Below, piece after piece: positions 27,040 to 35,754 of a DNA stretch of 64,000 nucleotides (positions are counted from its first letter, which is position 1; each line of letters begins with the position of its first letter). The position numbers and the translations under genes were made by a program. The DNA comes from F22 sp963668535 (GTDB lineage Bacteria; Bacteroidota; Bacteroidia; Bacteroidales; Bacteroidaceae): NCBI GenBank assembly GCA_963668535.1, contig OY764867.1, positions 186,001 through 250,000 on the forward strand, read 5' to 3'. The notes beneath the pieces are model-generated. The model did not search any database, had not been told where the DNA came from, and saw only the letters and a list, made by a program, of their open reading frames with translations.

Positions 27040-28428
27040 TTATTTCAATAACTTCATCATTCGTTGTTTAAATGATCCAAAGTCTTTTGTAAAAGCAACA
27101 CTTTGCTTTTCTCCTTTCATAAAGGCCTGTAGTTTAGCTGGGATATCAATATCGTCAGCAATAATACGATCGACAGTTTCTTTAAACTTAGCCGGGTGAG
27201 CAGTTTCAAGAAAAAGGCCAATTTCCCCCTCCTCTAAACCTTCTATCAGTGCACGATAACCACATGCACCATGTGGATCACATAAATACCCATTTAATGC
27301 ATAGCAGTCTTCAAGACTTTCTTCAATCTGTTCATCCGTATATGTAGCCCCTGCTATATCCTTCTTTATCGCTGCATATACAGCCTTATCTGAGATTAAA
27401 GAAAGTGTATCTTGCTGTTGTAAAGAGTCGGATAACGTATCTCCAGGCTTTTCACCGCTAGCGATACGGGCGTACAAATCAAGTACTCGTGCATAGTTCG
27501 ATGGATCACCTACATCCATAGCATTGGCAATTGTAGAGACAGATGGACGGGGATGGTACTCACCTGTTTCAAGATATTGATAAAAAATATCATTGGCATT
27601 ATTAGAAGCTATAAAACGTTTAATAGGCAGTCCCATATATTTCGCAAACAAGCCTGCTGTAATATTACCAAAATTACCACTTGGTACACAAACCACCAAA
27701 TTATCCCCTTTGCCCATACGCTTCATTTGAGCATATCCCCAAAAGTAATAGAAAGCTTGTGGTAGAAAACGAGCCACATTGATTGAATTTGCAGATGTTA
27801 GTAAGAAGTGATCATTCAAATCTGAATCCATAAATGCTGATTTCACCAACGCTTGGCAATCATCGAAGGTACCTTCAACTTCTATGGCCGTTATATTTTG
27901 TCCTAATGTTGTAAACTGACATTCCTGAATGGAACTGACTTTACCTTTGGGATACAAAACAAACACATCAATACCATCGACTCCCAAGAACCCATTAGCC
28001 ACAGCACTACCAGTATCGCCCGATGTAGCGACTAACACATTAACATGGCGATTCTCTTGCTTGATAAAGTAGCCCAGTAAACGCGCCATAAAACGCCCAC
28101 CTACATCCTTAAAGGCTAATGTAGGACCATGATATAATTCTAGGCTATACACATCTCCATTCAATTCTGCTACTGGTGTATCAAAAGATAAAGTATCATA
28201 CACGATTTCTTTTAAATCTTCTGATGGAATATCTTCTCCAAAAAACGCATGAGCTACTTCAAATGCAATCTCTTGGAAAGTCATCTCTTCAATATTGTCA
28301 TAAAATGAAGTTGGTAAAGGATAAATACGCTCAGGCATATATAAACCTTTATCAGAAGCCAATCCTTTGATAACTGCATCTTTCAGTGTCACAGGATGAG
28401 CTTTTTTGTTTGTCGAATAATAAAGCAT
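27040..28428 (-). CDS. thrC: Threonine synthase
   Basis: 462 residues. A PLP enzyme converting O-phosphohomoserine to threonine, the last step of the pathway. Visible: LYHGPTLAFKDVGGRFMARL, with the PLP lysine near 109; VATSGDTGSAVANGFLG (phosphate loop) near 133-149; NSINVARFLPQAFYYFW; and CVPSGNFGNITAGL near 250. It is the third gene of thrA-apgM-thrC, 28 bases after the phosphoglycerate-mutase-like gene. Confidence 0.96.
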   Translation of the reverse strand: MLYYSTNKKAHPVTLKDAVIKGLASDKGLYMPERIYPLPTSFYDNIEEMTFQEIAFEVAHAFFGEDIPSEDLKEIVYDTLSFDTPVAELNGDVYSLELYHGPTLAFKDVGGRFMARLLGYFIKQENRHVNVLVATSGDTGSAVANGFLGVDGIDVFVLYPKGKVSSIQECQFTTLGQNITAIEVEGTFDDCQALVKSAFMDSDLNDHFLLTSANSINVARFLPQAFYYFWGYAQMKRMGKGDNLVVCVPSGNFGNITAGLFAKYMGLPIKRFIASNNANDIFYQYLETGEYHPRPSVSTIANAMDVGDPSNYARVLDLYARIASGEKPGDTLSDSLQQQDTLSLISDKAVYAAIKKDIAGATYTDEQIEESLEDCYALNGYLCDPHGACGYRALIEGLEEGEIGLFLETAHPAKFKETVDRIIADDIDIPAKLQAFMKGEKQSVAFTKDFGSFKQRMMKLLK

Positions 28429-28456
28429 ATTGTTTGTTTTTATCTATGTAGTCTGT

Positions 28457-29668
28457 TTATAATTCCATGAATTTTCTTAAGAAGTCTGTTTCAACTAATA
28501 CCCCAAACGCCCCTTTTGTACACGATTGCTCATCATACTGCTGTACACTATCTGGTTTCATTCCTGGTGCATACATCAAGAAAGGTACTGGATCGGATGT
28601 ATGAGTACGAAGTGCCACAGGTGTGGGATGATCGGGCAATATAGCTATAGCTACGGGGTCGTCCCAATATTTTGTCGCACGATATATCGGACCTACTACT
28701 CGCCCATCAAGATCTTCTATTGTACGGATTTTTAAATCCAAATCTCCCTCATGTCCAGCCTCATCGGCAGCTTCAATATGTAAATAAACAAAATCATCGG
28801 TTTGTAAAGCTTCTAACGCAGCGCGTACTTTCCCCTCGTAGTTGGTGTTGTACAAGCCAGTAGCACCTTCTACTTGAATACCTTTTAAACCTGCATATTT
28901 TGCAATACCATGAATCAAATCTACAGCAGAGATAACACTTCCTTGTTTGATCTGAGGATATGTTTCTGTCAAAGGAACCATTTGGGGACGATATCCTGGG
29001 GACCAAGGCCACACACTATTGGCCTTATCTTTACCAGCTTCGGCACGCGCTTGATTTATGGGGTGATGTTCAAGAAGTTGTTGTGATTGAATAATCAAAT
29101 CATTTATCAAATCAGCCGTTTCTTGTGCTTCAGGTACTTGTGCCTTAACAAGCAACGGGCGAAATGGATGCAATGGTTTGTCATGAGGTGGTGTACAGTA
29201 TAAACGCTTATCTCCTCCTTTTATAACCAAAAGGTGACGATATTGGACTCCTGTATGAAATTGGACTCTATCAGACCCCAATTTTTCTTGTAAAAAATGA
29301 ATCAAAGTATCGGCCTCTTCAGTGGTGATATGTCCCGCAGAATGATTCTTTAAAATGTCGCCTTCTACACACACTAAATTAAGACGCATAGCCAACTCAT
29401 CAGGCGCTAAATCAACCCCAATACTTGCTGCTTCAAGCACACCACGACCTTCATACACTTTACGCATATCATATCCCAAAATAGTCATATTGGCCACTTC
29501 ACTGCCAGGGTGAAATCCCTCAGCGACAGTTTGCAAAAGGCCTGTTTGACCTTTTTGAGCCAATAGATCAATATATGGTGTATATGCATATTGCAGCAAA
29601 GTCTTATTACCTAACTGTTCGACTGGCCAATCGGCCATGCCATCACCTATTATAATTATTTTTTTCAA
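28457..29668 (-). CDS. apgM: Cofactor-independent phosphoglycerate mutase-like protein, predicted homoserine kinase of the threonine operon
   Basis: 403 residues of the ApgM/2,3-bisphosphoglycerate-independent mutase fold (alkaline phosphatase superfamily). Metal-site segments are IIIGDGMADWPVEQLG at the N-terminus, the serine-containing PGSEVANMTILGYD near 52-65, HIEAADEAGHEGD near 298, and ILPDHPTPVALRTHTSDPVPF near 343-363. The thr operon here has no GHMP-type thrB. In Bacteroidetes this mutase-like protein sits exactly in that place and has been proposed to phosphorylate homoserine. The fold is clear, and the kinase role rests on context and on my recollection of published proposals. Confidence 0.85.
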   Translation of the reverse strand: MKKIIIIGDGMADWPVEQLGNKTLLQYAYTPYIDLLAQKGQTGLLQTVAEGFHPGSEVANMTILGYDMRKVYEGRGVLEAASIGVDLAPDELAMRLNLVCVEGDILKNHSAGHITTEEADTLIHFLQEKLGSDRVQFHTGVQYRHLLVIKGGDKRLYCTPPHDKPLHPFRPLLVKAQVPEAQETADLINDLIIQSQQLLEHHPINQARAEAGKDKANSVWPWSPGYRPQMVPLTETYPQIKQGSVISAVDLIHGIAKYAGLKGIQVEGATGLYNTNYEGKVRAALEALQTDDFVYLHIEAADEAGHEGDLDLKIRTIEDLDGRVVGPIYRATKYWDDPVAIAILPDHPTPVALRTHTSDPVPFLMYAPGMKPDSVQQYDEQSCTKGAFGVLVETDFLRKFMEL

Positions 29669-29695
29669 TTGATTTGTTCTTTATGTGGTTGTATT

Positions 29696-32137
29696 TTATA
29701 CGGAAGCTATTCTCATAATGTCTGCAAATACCCCAGCAGCTGTCACCGAAGCACCAGCACCATATCCTTGAATAAGCATAGGGTATTCTTTATAACGTTC
29801 CGTCGTAAGTAATATGATATTATTGCTTCCTTCAAGAGCATAAAATGGATGATTTCTATCCACTTCTTGCAGCCCTACCGATGCCTTGCCTTTATCAAGT
29901 GTAGCCACAAAACGTAAACGTTTTCCTTCTGCCTCCAAACGCTTACGATGAGCTTCAAAGTCAGCATCTATAGTACCTATTTTTGTCCAAAAATCATCTA
30001 AAGACCCTTCAAAGAAACTATCAGGAACAAATAAGTGTTTCTCTACATCTTTTTGCTCCAATGGGAATCCTGCTTCTCGAGCTAAAATCACGAGTTTACG
30101 TATAACATCTTTGCCACTCAAATCGATACGTGGGTCAGGCTCAGAGAAACCTATTTCTTTGGCTTTACGTATAGTCTCACTAAATGGGATCTTATCACTT
30201 AATGTATTGAATATAAAATTAAGTGTACCAGATAAAACAGCTTGGATTTTCTCTATCTTATCTCCTGATGCAATTAAATCACTCATTGTAGATATAATTG
30301 GAAGCCCTGCACCAACATTGGTTTCATACAGAAATTTAACTCCGCGATCTAAAGCCAAACGTTTTAATTCTAAGTAATTTGTATACTCTTCGGATGCCGC
30401 AATCTTATTGGCTGCAACAATAGAAACATTGTGTTGCAACAAAGGCTTATATAAATTGGCTATTGCACTACTCGCCGTAGTATCTATAAACACAGCATTA
30501 AAGATATTCATATCTATTATAACCTGTTTCAAGATTTCTGGATCTGACGGTTGTCCCTCTGACTCAAACAACTGCTTATATTGGTTCAAATCAATCCCTT
30601 CGCCATCTCTTTGAGTAATAATCTTGTTGCTCTTTGCAATACCTACCACGCGAAGCTTCAATCTATTTTCTTCCATCAATTTGTGTTGTTGCATACGAAT
30701 TTGTTCGATTAAACTACTACCAACCGTACCAATACCACAAATAAAAAGATTAAGTACCTTGTATTCAGAAAGGAAAAAAGAATCATGAATCACGTTCAAG
30801 GCCTTACGCAATGAATTATGATCAATCACAAAAGATATATTGGTTTCTGATGCTCCTTGTGCACAAGCAATGACATTAATACCATTGCGACCAAGTGTAC
30901 CAAAAAGCTTTCCTGCAATACCTGTAGTATGCTTCATCCTCTCTCCAACAATAGCCACAGTCGCCAAATTACGTTCTGCTGAAACTGGACTAATTTCACC
31001 TGCGGCTATTTCTTCAGAAAAGCAACTATTCAAGACTTCAATAGCTAGATCCGCATCCGCATTACGCACTCCAATAGAGGTACTATTTTCTGATGAAGCC
31101 TGAGAAACTAAGAAAACGCTTATACCATTGATAGCAAGTGTTCTAAAAATACGATGATTGACACCGATAACACCCACCATTCCCAATCCAGTAACAGTAA
31201 TCAGACTCGTATCATTAATACTTGAAATACCTTTGATAGCCTGCCCTCCATGTACATGAGGTTTGCTTGAGATAAGAGTTCCAGGTGCTTCTGGATTAAA
31301 TGTATTTTTAATGCGTATTGGAATATTCTTATGACACACTGGATATATTGTTGGCGGATAAACCACCTTTGCGCCAAAATTACAGAGCTCCATGGCTTCT
31401 ACATAACTAAGTTCCTGCACAGGATAAGCACGAGATATAACTCGAGGATCAGCGGTCATGAAACCATCTACATCTGTCCAGATCTCAAGCACATCAGCCT
31501 CTAAAGCAGCTGCTAATATAGCGGCTGTATAATCAGATCCACCACGTCCTAAGTTTGTCGTTGTATTGGTGTCAATATCTGTAGCTATAAAACCACCCAT
31601 AAGAACACATGATGGCATATCTATGAAGGATTCCTTTATCAATTGATTTGTCGCATCAGCATCCAAAGCATGATGGCCATGACGAGTTCTCGTTTTTATT
31701 AATTGGCGAGAATCATACCATACAGCTCCTTTAATCAGTCTAGCTGCAATCTTAGAGCTTAGTCTTTCCCCATAACTAACAATTGTATCGGAAGTTTTCT
31801 GACTCAAATCATGAATGAGGTATAGTCCTTGATAAATATTGTCTAATTCAGCCAACAGTTCATTTACTCGGCCCAATAAAGCTACTTTGGCATCCCCCTC
31901 AGGAATCACTTCATCTATCATGGTATGATGACGATGTACAATTTCTGTATAATGCTCAAGATAAGCACGATTGCCATCCGCAGCCATACGTGCCGTGTTT
32001 AGCAATAAATCGGTTATTCCGCCTAAAGCTGAAACGACAACTACTACAGGCTCTTGAACTGACTCGACTATTTGCTTCACATTAAGGATGCTTGTGACAC
32101 TGCCTACGCTAGTGCCACCAAATTTCAACACTTTCAT
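29696..32137 (-). CDS. thrA: Bifunctional aspartokinase / homoserine dehydrogenase
   Basis: 813 residues, the normal length for the fusion. Residues 1-290 are the aspartokinase: MKVLKFGGTSVGS, LGRGGSDYTAAILAAALEADVLEIWTDVDGFMTADPR. ACT-type regulatory domains lie at about 310-460. A Rossmann start (LFICGIGTVGSSLIEQI near 466) opens the homoserine dehydrogenase, with TNVGAGLPIISTM, LSGTLNFIF and EPDPRIDLSGKDVIRKLVILAREAG, which hold the catalytic lysine/aspartate. It makes aspartyl phosphate and homoserine for threonine and methionine and is the first gene of the thr operon. A TATTTTTG element is at 32176-32183 without a well-spaced -33. Confidence 0.96.
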   Translation of the reverse strand: MKVLKFGGTSVGSVTSILNVKQIVESVQEPVVVVVSALGGITDLLLNTARMAADGNRAYLEHYTEIVHRHHTMIDEVIPEGDAKVALLGRVNELLAELDNIYQGLYLIHDLSQKTSDTIVSYGERLSSKIAARLIKGAVWYDSRQLIKTRTRHGHHALDADATNQLIKESFIDMPSCVLMGGFIATDIDTNTTTNLGRGGSDYTAAILAAALEADVLEIWTDVDGFMTADPRVISRAYPVQELSYVEAMELCNFGAKVVYPPTIYPVCHKNIPIRIKNTFNPEAPGTLISSKPHVHGGQAIKGISSINDTSLITVTGLGMVGVIGVNHRIFRTLAINGISVFLVSQASSENSTSIGVRNADADLAIEVLNSCFSEEIAAGEISPVSAERNLATVAIVGERMKHTTGIAGKLFGTLGRNGINVIACAQGASETNISFVIDHNSLRKALNVIHDSFFLSEYKVLNLFICGIGTVGSSLIEQIRMQQHKLMEENRLKLRVVGIAKSNKIITQRDGEGIDLNQYKQLFESEGQPSDPEILKQVIIDMNIFNAVFIDTTASSAIANLYKPLLQHNVSIVAANKIAASEEYTNYLELKRLALDRGVKFLYETNVGAGLPIISTMSDLIASGDKIEKIQAVLSGTLNFIFNTLSDKIPFSETIRKAKEIGFSEPDPRIDLSGKDVIRKLVILAREAGFPLEQKDVEKHLFVPDSFFEGSLDDFWTKIGTIDADFEAHRKRLEAEGKRLRFVATLDKGKASVGLQEVDRNHPFYALEGSNNIILLTTERYKEYPMLIQGYGAGASVTAAGVFADIMRIASV

Positions 32138-32346
32138 CTGGTGGTTTTACTATGTGGTTAAATTAATATTTATCGCAAAAATACGACTTTTCCTTTACAT
32201 TCTATCATTTCAAATCTGTTTTTTCTTGTTTTTGTCAGGAGATACAAGAATGACATGTTATATAACAGGCTGAAAACAATAACAATAAGCTATTACATTT
32301 AGAAGTTTTATGCTATTTTTGTTAGAATAACACACCAAAACCGATT

Positions 32347-33383
32347 ATGAAAGAGTTAAAAAGTAACATATTGCTAATATATACAGGTGGAACCATCGGA
32401 ATGATTGAGAATCCCCAAGATGGTACTCTACAGAACTTCCAACTAGATCAACTAATGCTCCATTTACCAGAAATGACACAAGTAGGATGTGATATAGACA
32501 GTTACGCTTTCACACCTCCTATTGATAGTAGTGATATGGAACCCAAAGTATGGATAAAATTGGTTGAAGTGATCGCAAATCAATACCATCAATACGACGG
32601 ATTTGTCATTTTACATGGTACAGACACGATGGCTTATACTGCTTCTGCATTGAGTTTTATGCTTGGAAATCTAACTAAACCCGTCATACTCACAGGTTCC
32701 CAATTACCTATTGGGGCACTTCGTACTGATGGCAAAGAGAATCTACTAACAAGCATAGAAATTGCATCAAATAAAATACACAACCATGCTGTTGTTCCCG
32801 AAGTCTGTATTCTTTTTGAAAATAGGTTGATGAGAGGAAATAGAACCACTAAAATAGCGGCTGAAAATTTTAAAGCATTTCAAAGTTTCAATTATCCAGA
32901 TCTAGCTCATTGTGGCATTCACATACGATATAGTCACGAATATATTCTTCCATGTTATAAACACAAGCCACTTCATCCATATCTCAATATAAACGAAAAT
33001 GTGGTCATTCTAAAACTTTCACTGGAATTCAAAAATACGTAGTAGATGCCATCTTAAATATTCCTCAACTAAAAGGAGTTATCTTAGAAAGCTTTGGAGC
33101 TGGGAATGCACCGCAAAAAGACTGGCTAATCAGCTCATTAGCTAAAGCTAATCAAAACGGTATTGTCATTGTAAATATTACTCAGTGTGCTCAAGGAAGT
33201 GTTATGATGGGAAGATATGCTAATGGATATCAACTTTATCAAGCAGGGGTCATTAGCGGTAAAGATATGACTACTGAAAGTGCACTGACTAAATTGATGC
33301 ACTTGTTAGGGCAAGGATATAATCACGAAGAAATAAAAAGGCTCATAAAGAAACCTATAGCTGGAGAAATTTCGCACACATAA
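32347..33383 (+). pseudogene. ansA: Type I L-asparaginase, interrupted by a one-base frameshift
   Basis: The first frame gives 231 residues to a TAG at 33040-33042. It carries the active-site start IYTGGTIGMIENP (catalytic Thr) and the second threonine segment HGTDTMAYTASALSFM near 89. The family continues for about 115 more residues, and these are found intact in the next frame from 33018 to the TAA at 33381-33383: TGIQKYVVDAILN, LESFGAGNAP, CAQGSVMMGRYANG, ending GEISHT. Adding one T in the CTTTC tract near 33017-33020 restores a normal full-length protein. It is either a recent disabling mutation or a sequencing error. A TATTTTTG element lies at 32314-32321 upstream. Confidence 0.88.
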
Positions 33384-33500
33384 TATAAGTCCTTTCTCCA
33401 GTTTATCATAGGTTGATAGACTTCTTATTCAGAACCAATTGGCCTGAATGTATATTTGGATTTTGTCATCATCTTTTCCTTAAAATGGTTCATTATCTAT

Positions 33501-33527
33501 TGAAAAAATCGCAAGCGCTTGCGATTT
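33501..33527 (-). terminator. Palindrome with U-run, possible terminator of the kinase operon
   Basis: A 22-base perfect palindrome (33506-33527) is followed on the minus strand by an uninterrupted U-run (33509-33503). It lies about 94 bases after the stop of the last kinase gene (33621). It shares its core GCAAGCGCTTGC with two other copies nearby that have no U-run, so termination may not be its only role. Confidence 0.45.
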
Positions 33528-33593
33528 GCTAGACATTGGGATGATTGGATTTTTGCAAGCGCTTGCGTTTTGGATCGCAAGCGCTTGCAAAAA
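33506..33593. repeat. Three copies of the palindrome GCAAGCGCTTGC at 22/44-base spacing
   Basis: Cores lie at 33511-33522, 33555-33566 and 33577-33588, with centres 44 and 22 bases apart. The first is embedded in a 22-base perfect palindrome. The second and third together form an 18-bp perfect inverted repeat (33550-33567 with 33576-33593) around an 8-base loop. The stretch 33384-33620 holds no gene and lies between the 3' ends of two converging genes. The central CG and dyad look like an operator for a dimeric regulator such as a LacI-family protein, but location and target are unexplained. Confidence 0.7.
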
Positions 33594-33620
33594 ACACGTA
33601 AAATAGTACTAGTTTTTTGA

Positions 33621-35750
33621 TCAAAAAGATGTGAATATAGGTGTTTTTGTTTTGTTGAGCGTATATTGTATCTCTTGAATGGATGAATAATCGTAGTGCA
33701 TATCAATTGATGAATGACTGACTTGAAGAGGTATCTTTGCATAAAAGATCAATCCTTGACTCAGTAAATTTACGACACGCATATATCCACCAGCCTCTTT
33801 CAAAACAGAACGAGTATAATATAATGCTCCACGCATATTGTCTTGTATTTCTCCTGAATCAAAAATAAATAGTTCAGCCAGCTGTTCGTCTTTATAATTG
33901 AACGCACTGCATTCAATATATAATTCTAAATTATCAGCATCAACAGTCCAATACACATGAAGATGTCCTTCCCCAGTGAGCTTTCGAGCGACATCTATTA
34001 TCGTAGCTATAAAATCTTCAACGAAAGGCCTAGCAACATATGCTTGTGCTTCAGTATATGGGCTAGAAAATAAAACTTCTAACAACTTAAAACTATTCTC
34101 TACTGACAATATCACTTTATCATAATGAGCTTGAAAAATTTTATGTAAATCGACCCACTCTCTAGCTTCTTCATGGTAAGAAGCAATACGTTCAGATTCT
34201 TTCATTGCTTGATTCACCAAATGTAATAAGCTGTCATTGGCTTTGTTCAATTTTGCCAAAACCAACTCTTGAACTTGCTCATCATCATCACTAGAGTGGC
34301 ATAAGGCAGTGCTATACTTAATAATATCATCCAACGGTTTTCTTATACTTTTAGTCATAGAGGCAATGAATGCATTCTTCATACGTTGAGCTTGAAGAGA
34401 ACGATTACGTGCATCTATCAAGTCATTAATAACCATACCAACAACAATAATAGCCTTTTTTTGCGCATAATTTATACATGTTTTAGCTATTTGCATATCC
34501 AATTCTTGCCCGTCCACAAGCACCCAATGCGCTGTACCAAAATAAGTTTTGCCCGTACGAATAACTTCATTTTCTATTTCAGATGTTCTTTTTTTACCTT
34601 CCCCTTTTTGTTGGAAAGTAGATACTTTATGCCCGTCTTTACCAATCAATTCGATAGCCGCAGGATTCGCATAAAGAATCTTTTCATCCATACTGGGGTC
34701 TTTTATATATATAGGCAATGGCATATTTTTTAATGACTGCATAATCAAATTTTGTTGACTCCTCATCATCATATGATGACGACGACTTAAAATGATTAAC
34801 ATATATCCCATTGGAAAGAGCAATACAAAAAAAGACAATGTAAAGAAAACATATATATATGACCGATCACGCTTCACATCAGCACTATAATTAGTAATCC
34901 ATCGGCGATGCATGTGATCAAGAGATCTATCAGCATATATTTCTTGAAAAGCAACTTGTAAACGATGAAGCAATCCTGGTGTCTTATCATGACATATCAT
35001 AATAAATTGCAAAGTAGATTGGATGTCAATCATACGCATATTCTGTAGGCCATAACTAGCATGGTTGAGTAGATACCCTGCAACATCTTTTTCAACATAT
35101 AAAGCCTGAATTTTTCCATCCTTAAGTTTTTGAATACGATGGGGCAATATATCATACTTGTACCTGATTCTATTTTCTTTTTGTACATTAGCATTATTTT
35201 CATATACGTACAAAAGAGAATCTGCACCTATTACATGATCATTTAAATCCTTAAGCGTATAAAAAGGAGAATCATTTGGAACAATAATACACGCATTTAC
35301 ATCGTTCACACGCCCCACTCGTTCTTCTGCCCCCATATGGTTCAATTGAAACATACTAATCGTCAGATCCACTTCCGATTTTTTGAAACGTCTATCGTTT
35401 TCACTCCAACTACCAAGTATAAATTTATAATATTTTATACCAGCACGTCTCATTAATGATTTATATAAATCGATATGAAAACCTACTGGTATTCCTTTAT
35501 TATTAGTAAATTCTAATGGCGGATATTGTCGATTAACAGCAATCAACAACGGGTTATTTTCAGTAAATACGGTATCGGACAAAAAGCTTGTTTGAGAATC
35601 AGACTCATTATTCGGCACTTCCTTTTTCATTGGGGTAAAGAAAAGCATATAAATAATAAGCACTACAGACAAGGCTGCAGCAAATAATACTACACGCAGC
35701 AAATAAGGAATCCCCGATGTATCATAAGTTTCAAATCCTTTAATCTTCAT
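33621..35750 (-). CDS. SBP3-domain membrane sensor with a degenerate histidine-kinase core (pseudokinase)
   Basis: 709 residues. TM helix at about 18-37, periplasmic SBP_bac_3-like domain about 65-290 (LLIAVNRQYPPLEF, VGFHIDLYKSLMRRAGI, DLTISMF), second TM about 300-325, then a PAS-like domain (LPIYIKDPSMDEKILYANPAAIELIG). The HisKA-position helix reads ASMTKSIRKPLDDI near 463 where active kinases have MSHEIRTPL, so lysine replaces the phospho-accepting histidine. The ATP-binding N, G1 and G2 boxes are also gone (IIDVARKLT, CSAFNY, MRGALY in their places). It is the last gene of a four-kinase operon, 4 bases after the preceding stop. It probably acts as a signalling or regulatory partner rather than an enzyme. 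Confidence 0.85.
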   Translation of the reverse strand: MKIKGFETYDTSGIPYLLRVVLFAAALSVVLIIYMLFFTPMKKEVPNNESDSQTSFLSDTVFTENNPLLIAVNRQYPPLEFTNNKGIPVGFHIDLYKSLMRRAGIKYYKFILGSWSENDRRFKKSEVDLTISMFQLNHMGAEERVGRVNDVNACIIVPNDSPFYTLKDLNDHVIGADSLLYVYENNANVQKENRIRYKYDILPHRIQKLKDGKIQALYVEKDVAGYLLNHASYGLQNMRMIDIQSTLQFIMICHDKTPGLLHRLQVAFQEIYADRSLDHMHRRWITNYSADVKRDRSYIYVFFTLSFFVLLFPMGYMLIILSRRHHMMMRSQQNLIMQSLKNMPLPIYIKDPSMDEKILYANPAAIELIGKDGHKVSTFQQKGEGKKRTSEIENEVIRTGKTYFGTAHWVLVDGQELDMQIAKTCINYAQKKAIIVVGMVINDLIDARNRSLQAQRMKNAFIASMTKSIRKPLDDIIKYSTALCHSSDDDEQVQELVLAKLNKANDSLLHLVNQAMKESERIASYHEEAREWVDLHKIFQAHYDKVILSVENSFKLLEVLFSSPYTEAQAYVARPFVEDFIATIIDVARKLTGEGHLHVYWTVDADNLELYIECSAFNYKDEQLAELFIFDSGEIQDNMRGALYYTRSVLKEAGGYMRVVNLLSQGLIFYAKIPLQVSHSSIDMHYDYSSIQEIQYTLNKTKTPIFTSF

Positions 35751-35754
35751 ATGC

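Noticed and set aside
33404..33470. TATATTTG near 33451 as a promoter for a plus-strand transcript
   Set aside because: The only TTG upstream is 9 bases away and no gene follows.
33506..33593. Possible small CRISPR array
   Set aside because: Only three palindromic 12-mers with spacers of 32 and 10 bases, and no cas genes; not an array.
33497..33742. 81-residue frame on the minus strand over the palindromes
   Set aside because: Overlaps the 3' end of the last kinase gene in another frame and is made largely of repeat sequence.
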